Positions 46,316 through 57,379 of a DNA stretch of 64,000 nt are shown in pieces. Position 1 is the first letter of the stretch. Each line of letters opens with the position of its first letter. The translations under genes and the position numbers were made by a program. Origin of the DNA: Parelaphostrongylus tenuis (Eukaryota > Nematoda > Chromadorea > Rhabditida > Metastrongylidae); contig JAHQIW010001903.1 of assembly GCA_019055375.1 (NCBI GenBank), positions 1 through 64,000 on the forward strand, written 5' to 3'. Under the pieces are notes generated by a model. The model worked only from the letters and a program-made list of their open reading frames with translations, did no database searches and had not been told where the DNA came from.

Positions 46316-46534
46316 TGGCGTACCAACCTCGTTTAGGCTAAAAACATTAGTTTTTTCTGGTTATTTTGAATGTTTAATATGAGGTTTTAAAAACGGTAGA
46401 TCATATGGATTTATTTTGGTCTACCAGCCGAAATCCATCGACTGAAAGAGGCGATGGACTAGTGTCATTGTACACTATGCCATCACCACATACGCCTCCC
46501 TCCTTGCTACAACGCAAGGCTTAATGTGGGGCGG

Positions 46535-46583
46535 GGGTCACTGACGAGAAGGCCGAAACCTCCGAAACACCGGTGTATGGCCC
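46535..46583 (+). ncRNA. Hammerhead ribozyme, right unit
   Basis: Stem I is GGGUCA (46535-46540)/UGGCCC (46578-46583) with one G-U pair. Core CUGACGA is at 46541-46547. Stem II has one A-C mismatch (46548-46563). GAAA is at 46564-46567, stem III ACACCGGUGU at 46567-46576 and A17 at 46577. Confidence 0.84.
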
Positions 46584-46619
46584 TAGTGTACCAACCTCGT
46601 TTAGGCTAAAAACTTTGTT

Positions 46620-47255
46620 TTTGTTGAATATTTTCATGTACTTGAGTTTTTGTTCTTACTGTAGTTGAGAGTAGCTTCTTAAGGCTGTTTTGACTTATAA
46701 CACTTACGATAGAATTGACTCTTCAAGGGGGATTAGATAGAGTTGACTCTTTGAGGCAGAGTTCTCGCAAGACCAAATGCGATTGTTGAAGCTACATGAT
46801 CGTTGTGTGACAAAACAGCACTTGAATCGAAACGATACTCGTGTGGCATCAAGAATCGCTTTTACTGCCACGTAATTCCATCTCATAATAATGGTATAGT
46901 GTCATATATCAAAATACCCGTAAGAGACTGGTCTGAATGATAGCAAAAACTAATCTCATATGCATGGAAAATTACCAACAAGAACGAAAAAGTGCGGGAA
47001 ATCGCTTGCCAACCTAATAATTGTCGCCGTACGCCTTTCAGTTATTGGGTGATTTATTATCGTGCCATGCAATCACCGTTTTACCGTTAGGACATATTGT
47101 GCACTCTCGTATCGTACAGACGTGGTCACACAAGTGGCTTCAAAGTAGTCGGCTTTAAAGTAGTCGCTAGTATAATCAAAAACAGTTAGCGTGGCTCACC
47201 TCTGATATGAGAGGACAAATGATGAAACGACCCCTTTTGCTAGACAAAGACTTTC
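46620..47255. other. No recognisable gene
   Basis: Short frames; nothing identified. Confidence 0.4.
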
Positions 47256-47259
47256 CTTT

Positions 47260-47950
47260 ATCACTTTTAGTAATCATTCAAAAGTAATAATTTTTAGCTA
47301 CTGCGCTAAGTGCTCTTTTTCAGAAAGCACGCTTTTATAACGTTGTTGCATTCAAAATTAAAACGACGTTTCACATTGGAAGCGTGCTTTTAATAGTACT
47401 CCGCTGAAAGCACGAAAAGCATATGAACGGGTAGGGGAATCTTGTAGTATCAGAATGGAGCTTCTTTCAAAGTAGAGAAAAAGTCACAAATTAAAACAAC
47501 AAAAATGGCGCTCCACATGTGAGTTGCACCAGCGCGATCTCAATCGATCCCCGTAACGCATTAAGGCCAGCACACACCTGCTCTATGTCCAACACACACT
47601 TTCTGACAAGCAAATGCGCCACATATGTGAATGTCAATCGTATTTTCCCTGCAACACTGCAGTGAGACGGTCTTCTACAAATAAAGCACAGCGATGGAAT
47701 CATCGATACTAAGGCTATGGAATGTTGTTTATAATTTGAAGAAAGAGTCCTGTTCTGCACGAAATATGAGCGCGTGAAACACAAATGTTCTCTTTGTGCT
47801 ATAGCATTATAAGAAGACTTTGTCAAAAGGCGGTTACCTATCGCGGTAGATCGATATGTGAGCTTTCTAATAATTGCTAACACGCTTATGAAAAAACTTT
47901 TCCACCGAAATCAGTCAATTCTTCATCTGTTCCACTTAACAGAAAAAAAA
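47260..47950. repeat. Dispersed repeat M, two fragments
   Basis: Left fragment (47260-47440) has CGCTTTTATAACGTTGTTGC and a following GAAAGCACGAAAAGCA block, as near 24735-24835. Right fragment (47810-47950) has GAGCTTTCTAATAATTGCTAAC and AAACTTTTCCACCGAAAT blocks. The arrangement is compatible with one longer element. Confidence 0.45.
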
Positions 47951-48159
47951 TCGTTATCAACCTGTCTAGACCTCTACTTTCCAAAAAGGGTTCGATAGTT
48001 GCACTTATTTAGTTTGAAATAAACCATAAGATAACCGAACCTTCTTTCGCCGAAATTCTCGTTTCAGGGCTATTTCTTTTGAATCCATCTTAAGTAGCTA
48101 CAATTTTAAAGCCACTCTATATGGCTAATTGTCGCGCTAAATTTAGAAGCTTTGCCTTC

Positions 48160-49060
48160 TCCTCTCTTCTTTTTCGCTTCGAGAATGAAGGGATGTGGAC
48201 AACTGAATCGTATCACTCCGGCCTTAGAGAAGATGGAGGTGCCAAAACGTAAGCGTATTGAATTTCATTGATAAGTTAGTGGTTTTATAATGATATGGGA
48301 AATATGGACCAGGCATTCCTCTGTTGAGCATAAATATATTCCAAAACATGCACTGAATTGAAAGCCATTGACAGGGCCGCCTAGAGGTAGGATTGTTGCT
48401 GTGTTGTCTCTGCAGCTGGAAAATAGAACGGAAAATAGGATGCAGCGATAAATTACTAATAAATGAAGTTTATAAAGGAACGGCTGAGGTTCATCTTCCC
48501 ATTGGCTGAAATCCGCTGACTAATCGTAGTAAAGTATTGGAATCCGCTACAAATGTGCTCGTCGCTGAGAATTCGATTTAAAAAAGCACGAAGGTGTTTG
48601 TTCAGCTATATTCGGCGCTCAAAGATTTTTCGTAAAAAGCTAGTGATTCGAAAGCGTGGAATACGCTACCAGTTTGTCCATTCACAAGCAGAAAGCATAA
48701 ATTTTCCGATCGCAGCCACAGAACTCTCTCTAGCACATTGGAATTCGCAACAGAGCTTTGCATTCGCTAATTATAAGTGTAAGGCCACTCTCACAAGAGT
48801 GTTAAAGCTTTCCGATGCTACTTTAATCTGTAGAATCCTGAGCAGAAGTTTTTGAAGTGGTACGCTAGACAAAAACTCTTTGAGCTGATGGATGATTTCT
48901 TCTGCTAATCTAGTCGCGGGAATCTTGGACTGCTAACGAGCGCTGATCGGCGTAAGTGGACACCACTCTGAACGTTCATGCAGTTAAAAGCACAAAATGA
49001 GCTCGAGCGATGTCCTACGCTGTGTTCTTCCTGAATATCAAGCAATATTCAATTCCGACC
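48160..49060. repeat. Dispersed repeat L-related segment
   Basis: Shares GAGGTGCCAAAACGTAAGCG and neighbouring blocks with 53205-53225, and later blocks with the 53500 region. No gene was recognised; the 100-codon frame at 48553 has no motif. Confidence 0.4.
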
Positions 49061-49139
49061 TTACATAAACTACTGGTGAGAATAACTAATAATTTATTCA
49101 ATTGGCGTGCTTACACAATATTATCATATGAAAATCGAG

Positions 49140-50200
49140 AAAACTTATCTCGATTAGCTGACGCGAGGTTGGTAAACTAGACGTAGCAAGTCGGCTGACG
49201 TTTCGCCGACCCACCTTCTTCAAAGCCTAGGCGTATGTAGTATTGCTCTATTTGAGTGATTCGGAGGATCTTATTTATATGCTGCCTAGGTCAAGTAAAA
49301 GATCAAACGAAGAAAGGGCGCGAGATCTCGTGTGATGGTGACGCATTCGTCCTTCCTGTTCATTTCGGGATTTTGGTTTATCCAAATGCCTAAGAGTCTT
49401 GCGCGTGGATGTTTTGATTCCTGCGCTAGGACTGTGACAGTCACATCAAAATCGTTGTTGCTGTGTTTTTGTGCCCTGTGCAAACCTAAAGGTTTCGTTT
49501 TATCTATTTTAGATTTACTATCTAGATGTTCTTTTATGCGGATGGAAATTGGTCTAACCGTTTCGCCTATATATTCTTCCCCGCATGTTTTACATGTTAG
49601 TCAATAAATTGTGCCCGATCTCCTACATTTCCCTTCTTTTCCTTTAGGGCAGATCATACAGTTTTTGGCACCACGGAATTTTCAAGACCGCATCTTTTTA
49701 GGCACCTTTTAACCGCGCTACTAATTTCGCTTGATATAAATGGCAGTTTGAAGGGGACTTAATTCAGGTGCGGAGTATCGTTCTTTCGAGACCTAAATCC
49801 ACTTTTTGAATATTCCCAAGTAGCAGATATTTTGTAGCCGTTGGAAATGGTAATTTTTCGTGCCAAGTTTAACTATTCGTTCCTTTCCTCTTCTCCTGTG
49901 CACACAGTTTTAGCCGTTCGAAACATGTTTTTAATTAGCGATTTTTTCATGTGTGAAGAATGAGAGGAAAAGGTGATTGACCAAAATGTTTTTGTTACTT
50001 GGTTTTCGATACCATTCTGTACTATAGCCACTATCCGACAGTTTTAGTTGGATGTTTAAGAATGGAAGCCAGCACCCGTTTGGACTTTGTCGCGTAAATT
50101 TTATATGCTCTGACTGCCCGTTCAAGACTTCAAAACATTTGTCCATTTCCTCTTGTTTTAAAATGCAGACTTTTTTCCTAATTTTATAAGATCTAGGAAG
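49140..50200 (-). mobile_element. PLE, left head-to-head partner (5'-truncated)
   Basis: The minus strand gives the RT tail (50146-49931) with LNGQSEHIKFTRQSPNGCW and WLPFLNIQLKLSDSGYS. A GIY-YIG region follows around 49610-49500 (TCKTCGEEYIGET, RIKEHLDSKSKID), then HRAQKHSNNDFDVTVTVLAQ. A TGA at 49603-49601 lies just before the TCKTCG block. The copy lacks the RT catalytic motif. It is nearly identical to the corresponding part of the plus-strand PLE at 50278-52830. Confidence 0.88.
49178..49232 (-). ncRNA. PLE 3'-end hammerhead-like motif, left copy
   Basis: The minus strand has UUGAAGA (C to U in the first core base) and an extra A, then a weak stem II, GAAA, and a stem III of ACGU with ACGU around a 13-nt loop. 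C follows, giving a classical GUC cleavage triplet. Confidence 0.55.
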
Positions 50201-50277
50201 CTATACGTATGCGGCTTACCAAAGGACTCTCCAAAGATACTGAGCATTGAAATACAACTACTGCGCATCTCTTTAAG

Positions 50278-52830
50278 ATGCGTCCAAACAAAATGTTCTC
50301 CTACATAAACAAATGTGTATCAAAAGAACATTATTGTGCTCAGTATCTGGAGAAACGCCTTTGGGAGAGAATAGTAAACGAATCAATAGCTATTTGTAAT
50401 GATATCCAGCGCAATATCAAAAATAATCTGAGAGAAAGTTTGACTGCTTTCAATCAAAATCAAGACGTAAAAGCGTCGATTTCCCGTTAACACCGATAAA
50501 TCGGAAAATCAAGGCGCTTTAGAGAGATCAAGAGTCACTGAGTCAGGTGGCGTAACGCTTCCGGATGATGCGCGTTCATTATTAGAATTGGGTCCAAGTT
50601 TTGCACCTAGTCAGCCCATTTCTAAATTAACCCTGCGCAGAATCGTATGCAGTCTACAAGAACTTCAAAATCAACTGCGCTACAAGGCTAGATTAGAAGG
50701 GTTAGGTTACGAAAAAACGACACTACCACCCATTCCCTTCCCACAAACTTTTTACAAGGAAGGAAAACCAAATAGCGAAATCGACCCTATTTTTCGCGTT
50801 TTTTCAAACGAAGTTCTGCAAATACTCAACCACATTCGACATCAGAAAAATAAGCTACAATCTGACACACAAACAAGAATAAGGTTTGACCTAAATGAGG
50901 GAGCTCGTAAGATCAAAAACTATCCATCTATTCGTAAGTGATAAAGGTGGGTAATTTGTAGTAATTGCAAATCACCTGGATGTCGAAATAACGGAGAAAC
51001 ATCTTCAGGATGTCTCCCTCTATCGCCCATCCTCTGAGAATGAACATAAACTCCAATGTAAAAATCTAAACAAAGAATGGGTCAACCCGGCAAGTGCAGC
51101 GGGTTTGGAAACTTCAGTTATCTCGTCAGCTTAAAAACAATAATCCTATTTGTCCGGTCCTATACCTTCGCGTAAAAACACATAAACTTACATCTATTGA
51201 TGATCTACTGTCAACCGATCCATCAACATACAAGGTTAGACCTATCACCAGGTATAGGCGGACCAACGGATAGAATAACGTGGTTTCTAAACCTTATTTT
51301 TACTCAGGTGCTCAAATTCATACCAATCCATCCACCCAATACCCAAATGTTCCTAGATCACCTACGTTGCGCGAAACCAAACAACTCGCACGTAATGGAG
51401 TCATTTGATGTTACCTCACTCTATACAAACGTATCAAATGACTCTGCAATGCAAGCCATTTTCGAACTTTTAACTGAAAATGAACAAAAAGTAAATGTGT
51501 ATGGTTTCATAATTCAACAACTAATGACCCTCCTAAACAATGTCTTAGTTGTTCAATGTTGCGGTGGTCGCGAAAATACTTTACACAACACAGGGGGTTA
51601 GCCGTGGGTCAACGTTTAGCACCTAGTCTTGCCATGGCTTTTATGTATAAGGTGGAAGCTCCAGTTCTCGTTCACCGCCCATTGCTCTACTGCCGGTATA
51701 TAGACGATTGCTTCATTGTCTGTTCCACACAAGAGGAAATGGACAAATGTTTTGCAGTCTTGAACGGGCAGTCAGAGCATATAAAATTTACGCGAGAAAG
51801 TACAAACGGGAGCTGGCTTCCATTTTTGAACATCCAATTAAAGCTGTCGGATAGTGGCTATAGTACAAAATGGTATCGTAAAACCAAGTAACAAGAACAT
51901 TTGGTCAATCACCTTCCTCTCATCCTTCACACATGAAAAAATCGCTAATTAAAAACATGTTTCGAACGGCTAAAACTGTGTGCACAGGAGAAGAGGAAAG
52001 GAACGAATCATTAAACTTGGCACGAAAAATTACCATTTCCAACGGCTACAAAATATCTGCTACTTGGGAATATTCAAAAAGTGGATTTAGGTCTCGAAAG
52101 AACAATACTCGCACCTGAATAAAGTTCCCTTCAAACTGCCATTTATATCAAACGAAATTAGTAGCGCGGTTAAAAGGTGCCTAAAAAGATGCGGTCTTGA
52201 AAATTCCGTGGTAGTTATCGAAATCCCACCTCCCACCAGACGCCATCAGCTGATCCGCAATAGACTTTATGATCGATTGTGCAACACCAAAAACTGTATG
52301 ATCTGCCCTAAAGGAAAAGAGGGGGATTGTATGAGATCGGGCACAATTTATTGACTAACATGTAAAACATGCGGGGAAGAATATATAGGCGAAACGGGTA
52401 GACCACTTTCCATCCGCATAAAAGAACATCTAGATAGTAAATCTAAAATAGATGAAACGAAACCTTTAGGTCTACATTAGGGCACAAAAACACAGCAACA
52501 ACGATTTTGATGTGACTGTCACAATCCTAGCGCAGGAATCAAAAACATCCACGCGCAAGACTCCTGAGGAATTTTGGATAAACGCCCAAAATCCCGAAAT
52601 GAACCGGAAGGACGAGTGCGTCACCCTCACACGAGATCTCGCGCCCTTTCTTCGTTTGATCTTCTAACTTGACCTAGGCAGCACATAAATAAGACCATCC
52701 GAATCATTCAGATAGACTAATACTACATACCCCAGGCTCTAAAGAAGGCAGGTCGCCGAAACGTCAGCCGAACTTCTACGACTAATTTACCAACCTCGCG
52801 TCAGCTAATCAAGATAAGTTTTCTCGATTT
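50278..52830 (+). mobile_element. PLE, near full-length but inactivated
   Basis: Modules in order: an N-terminal region (50278-50490, MFSYINKCVSKEHYC); a basic region and DLNEGARKIKNYPSIRK followed by DKGG and FVVIAN (to about 50970). The RT core has LSPGIGGPTDRITWFLN (51240-51290), SFDVTSLYTNVSNDSA (51403-51450), AVGQRLAPSLAMAFMYKVEA and catalytic YIDD at 51697-51708. A linker follows, then a GIY-YIG domain with TCKTCGEEYIGETGRPL (52360-52410) and EHLDSKSKID. Several frameshifts and a TGA at 52352-52354 make it non-functional. The 3' end carries an HHR-like motif and the TACCAACCTCGCGTCAGC terminus. Confidence 0.9.
52730..52790 (+). ncRNA. PLE 3'-end hammerhead-like motif, right copy
   Basis: CUAAAGA (G to A) and an extra A, then stem II GGC/GCC around AGGUC, then GAAACGUCAGC. 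The second strand of stem III reads ACGA, so the cleavage-site pairing is lost. It mirrors 49178-49232. Confidence 0.55.
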
Positions 52831-53149
52831 TCATATAACAATCAATTATGTCGAGGTTTATAGAAAGTCGAACTCTTTAATATTACCATAAATTTTTCTA
52901 TGATTGCTAATGTTTCGAAATAATTTATTCCATTGGCAAGCTTACACAGTATTATTACATATTTTTCTATGATTGTTAATGTTTCGACATTATCACTTTT
53001 ATAAGTTACGATGATCTAAGATGCGCGCCCACAGCAGCCTTTTGCGTGAAAGTAGCACATACAAGTGAGGAGAATTTATTCGAATGGTGCTTCATAAGCT
53101 CAGAATCTACTCTATGCACTCTATGCGGTCATGGAGATCCATATCAAAC

Positions 53150-54900
53150 TATGGAGCGGATGTGGGCAATCGGGTTAAGTCAAGCCAGCTCCAAAGAAGG
53201 CGGACGTGCCAAAACGTAAACGGTATAAGTTTTCATAGTAAGTTCGTGATATCTTTATAAGCTAGAAAATTACTGATCAGGAGCGCTAAGGTTAGGCAAA
53301 AATTTATTTCAGATCATGCAAGAATTTACATTGTGTTATTTATTGAACAAATAGCAACGAACAATCCGAATCTTCTTATATCTCGGATTGACGAATTGGC
53401 TAATCAATAACTCGCTCTAGCGACGGGCTTACAAGAGGTCGTTAGAAATTTTTTCGCCGTACTAACGATGTAACGATATTGCCTCTAATAGAGTCACGAT
53501 GATCTGAGTTGAGAGTCCACACCAGCACTTTTTCCTGCAATGTTATTCTTCCTGGATTTCGCACTGAGATAAATCGAGTAGAGTGGAACAGCACAAAAAT
53601 GAAGCATCGTTCTCATCGTTGCCCTTTCATGCATTAATTCCAGCCAAGCTGAACGACATTACACGTGATTCTGGACGGTTTTTGGGAGATTCCCGACATA
53701 CATTACTTGCTTTCTTGGTGATAATCCATCCTACAGTGGTCCATTCACCATTCAGTGACATTTATGACAGTGACCATTGAGTGAATCACCATTCAGTGAC
53801 ATTTACTAAATAAGAAACGCTGTTCACCATGTGTCGTTTTATAAAGATTCTGTAAGCACAGCAGGAACACGTGTTCGGCATTAACATTCTTGAACTGGCT
53901 TCTTTTTGCCACCAGGTAAATCGCCTCGGATCGTATCACAACATTTATCCGCTCATGTAATAGGAAAAATGTAAATCGGACCTATTACTTGGCGATAAGG
54001 AAACCCATGAATGTCCACCGTCTGCTAAATTATTATCTTTGAGTGTTTCGTATACATGGAGTAGTGAATATTATGTTAATAGCTTAACTTGTAACTAATG
54101 ATTGAGTTTGACAGAAAGCCAAGCTCTGAAGAACTTTCAAATTAATTCGCAACTACATTGGTGCGATTCCACAAACTTTCACATGAATATGAAGAAATGT
54201 TCCTGAATTGTAAATTTGTGAAACAATTCTGTTCACATAATATTTGTCAAATCTGTTTTATGGAGGCACTGGCTGAATTCTCTTGAATAGCACAGTTCAA
54301 AAAATGCAAGGACACTGCTGTTCGTTGCTTCAGTGATTGAACTGAGACGACAAGGAACTGCTGCAATACGGCACTGGTCAGGCACAATACGGTCACCTTC
54401 AATCTACGCTATAAAAGAACCCGCAACAGAGGCGAAGCTGTTTATGCGCTAACGGTGCCTTCGACTTCATATTGGCTAAACAGACAAAGAATTTATAACG
54501 TTCTGATTCAGAGATAATTACTTGTAATGTATGAAATCTTCGGCTGCATCCAATAAGTAAATAACTATGACGCGGAATTACGCGTAGTGAACTAATGAAA
54601 TAACGTTTTTAGAACAATCTGATTACCGCTCGAAATGTTACTGTCACCAAGAAGTTCATCACCAATTCCCAGATTATCCTGTGCTGCAGAGCAACATAAA
54701 CAAGGAAACGAATTACATAGTTGATCATCAGCGAAGCTGTTGGAATAGCACTGAATCCTAATGAATTGCCTCGCAATGCTTTTCTTTGTTAGGTCTAGGA
54801 AGGCTTTAGGAAAAGCTTAAACATCTCTTACAACTTCAGATCTCTATGATATTGATTGAGTCAAATTGAGCGTTGATAATACATATGGTCGAAAAATTGC
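53150..54900. repeat. Dispersed repeat L, longest copy
   Basis: Colinear blocks with 32870-34020 and 22640-23480, plus the GCCAAAACGTAA block shared with 48240. A short direct repeat of 19 nt (CACCATTCAGTGACATTTA) occurs at 53746-53764 and 53787-53805. No transposase motif was seen. Confidence 0.5.
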
Positions 54901-54904
54901 AAGA

Positions 54905-55865
54905 AATTCACTGCATTTCAATAAGTTTCAGACCGATTAAAAAGTTGGGAAATCTGAAAATGAGACTGAAGAAGCCTCAGCTTGTCACTTCACTAGCATT
55001 CAAGGAGATACTGCTCTTATAATAAGACCTGGGACCTCAGTGCAGTCGGTTCCACAATTGTTTCTGAGACAATTTTCTTGTCCTTTTTCATAATGAAGAA
55101 ATGCGTAAGCCTTCTCATTTCCCATCAGCGTCGTAAACTCCTTTAGTGAAGTTCTGTAGTAAAACTTGTTTTCGCTATGAAACAGCCTCATCGTCAACAG
55201 ATTATTTCAAGAGTGAAGAGAATGTGAGGGGCTAGTAGGAATATCAAATCTGAACAAATGCAATTTCTACTTCCTGGTATTTTTCACAAATCGATATCTG
55301 CTTTCACAAATTTTTTCGCCAAAGTGCACTCGTAATTTAGCCGTCTTGTCTATTACTAATATGTTTTTTGGGAGAGTCATGATACATGTCGCATCTGAGA
55401 GACGGAACCGAATATAAGCCGCAGCGCTTGAAAGATTGGTGCATACACTGAAGTTTCTGTCAAGTGGCTCTTCTAAGAGCCTATTATCATCTTGACATAC
55501 TATCATTTTGACACCAATATCATCGAATTTGGCATGCATTTTGTTTCATCAACTGATGCCTCTGTGTTTTGGATTAGCAGACTTTGTCACTGATCGTGTA
55601 TAAAATGATTTTGCTTTGAATCAGGCAGTTGGGAACCCGTGAAGCTCTTGCATTTATTCAAAAGAAGTGAAGGCGACGCTACCTACGCATGAGTGCTCAA
55701 TGACAAATCTGTTTTTCTTTTGTGAATAAACTGGTGCATCAATTTTTGACGTAATTAGTTACAGACAGAAAGAAAAGGTTCCATTACTCAGCTCCCATTG
55801 CATTACCATCTTCTCTTCCGAAAGTTGCTTTTGAATCAATGTACAACATTTTCGAATTTTAGGAG
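54905..55865. other. No recognisable gene
   Basis: Upstream region of gene E. It may contain its promoter, but no motif could be assigned. Confidence 0.35.
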
Positions 55866-55871
55866 ACAAAG

Positions 55872-57377
55872 ATGACCATTTTTACGAACAAGGTGAGAAA
55901 TCTGACCGATTCTTATGTGATACCGCTGCTAGCTATAATCTCGACAGTGTTGGGATGTGGAGTGATGCCTGCAGGTCAAAGTAAATGATCAGAGGATATT
56001 ACCGATCTAAAAAAGAACATGAATCATTATCAAAGAAAACGCATATATACCACTTTTTAGCACTTTGGAGCTATAGCAATGAGAGTATTTCAGTGAAAGG
56101 ATTTCGCATAACAAGATAATAGAATAAGTCACTTAACGCAGTGATTTAATTTTTGATTATTCACTAAAGTGACTACGAACTTCCGTTGCAGTGAGATCAA
56201 GGTCCTTCACCGTCACCGGCTTCACCACTTTACCTGTGACTATGGTTTACTCTGATATGACTACGATTACTTCCCAGGTTCCCGGTATTGCAAGTGACAG
56301 AGGTGAAGCTCAGGCCTTTGTTTCACGTCTTGTAATGAAAACAGCGAGTTTGTAACACCTGGAATTAAGATGTTTTGCTCTTTTGCAAATTCTGAAGAGA
56401 CGTGAGAAACGATCAATTTTTTGGCAAATCGTTGGCTTCGTAGTAGAAACATGACTTGCATAGCTTCACATTCGATTAAAAAGATTTCTCCACAAACTCC
56501 CCAAACAAATAAAAATTATCCAATGTTCAGGTTTTTGATGTTCTTGAAAGCCAGGTTCGTAGTGCACTCCTACCTGATGCTATAATAACGGCCATTTTGG
56601 ATCAGCTCAGTGTTAAGATCAATTACGAACCAATGCTATGCCAGAAAATTATTCGCAATTTAGCAGCAGATATGGGTAGGTGTTTAATATTGAGTTTCCA
56701 TTTGACGGATTCCATGAATTATAGTCATTCATCAAGATGCAGAACTGCCCCTCTGCCCAATCAAGAAAAAAAATTTCCAGGAAATCAATAGAAATGGACT
56801 GTAATATGAGTAGGACCACTATATAGTAGTGTAAAAAACTGAAACCTTCGAAGGCAATCATAATTTTAACGAGTTTTTTCGCAACCTTGACCGTACATGA
56901 TGTAATTCGGGGTGTTAGGCGATGACCTAATTTATTCCAAAGAATATGAAGAAAATAAATTTTTATCTCGTTCATTTTTTCATTTTTATGCAAAAAGATG
57001 TCTTTCAACTACTTATACCTATAGTATTTGCAGCCGAAGAAATGAAGCGACAGAACTGCATCGTCATTAGCAACACAGTGACGGGAATTTGCACTTTGAA
57101 GCCGAATACAAACATGAAACCCTGTACAGATAAAGATGCGACGATAGGTCCTATTCCCGCCAATCATACCTCAATCACAGGAACTCTCATGGTTTGAGAT
57201 TTTTTTGCGTGACTTTGACTGTAAAGAAAAGCATCTGTGTAGACCACAAACTCCATTATGGCGAACTGGTCGAGAACGATGTGGCAAAGTGTTTTGAACA
57301 GAGCGATCAGAATGCTGGCATCAGGACCGTTTGGATCGCACTTCTTCTCGGCAGTGATCACTGTATATGTAAACTGA
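55872..57377 (+). CDS. Putative secreted nematode protein, copy E (232 aa, five exons)
   Basis: Exons 55872-55980, 56192-56343, 56531-56675, 57034-57191 and 57243-57377 (stop TGA at the end) join into 699 nt without a stop. Phases are the same as in copies A and C. Introns are GT-AG except intron 2, which begins GC. The ATG is followed by a hydrophobic stretch YVIPLLAIISTVLGC and GVMPAGQ, a probable signal peptide. Conserved blocks are FTVTGFTTLPVTMVYSD, QVPGIAS, LESQVRSALLPDAIITAIL, QNCIVISNTVTGICT, TSITGTL and RAIRMLASGPFGSHFFSA. Copy E has an Asn-rich exon 4 with extra Cys residues compared with A. No named domain was recognised and the function is unknown. It may be expressed, since the frame and splice sites are kept. 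Confidence 0.85.
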
Positions 57378-57379
57378 GA

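Larger units (their letters stand above)
45963..46618. mobile_element. Family I ribozyme-repeat cluster (three units)
   Basis: A left minus-oriented unit (45963 to about 46230), a short middle plus unit (about 46241-46345) and a right plus unit (about 46350-46618). Outer ends are AGCCTAAACGAGGTTGGTAC on the left and its complement on the right. The left and right units are about 260-bp inverted copies, each with CAGTCGATGGATTTCGGC or its complement, the 42-nt hairpin and an HHR. The middle unit joins the left-end sequence directly to a ribozyme arm. Confidence 0.85.

Noticed and set aside
48553..48855. 100-codon basic open frame
   Set aside because: No motif, no splice context, and it lies within a dispersed repeat-related segment.
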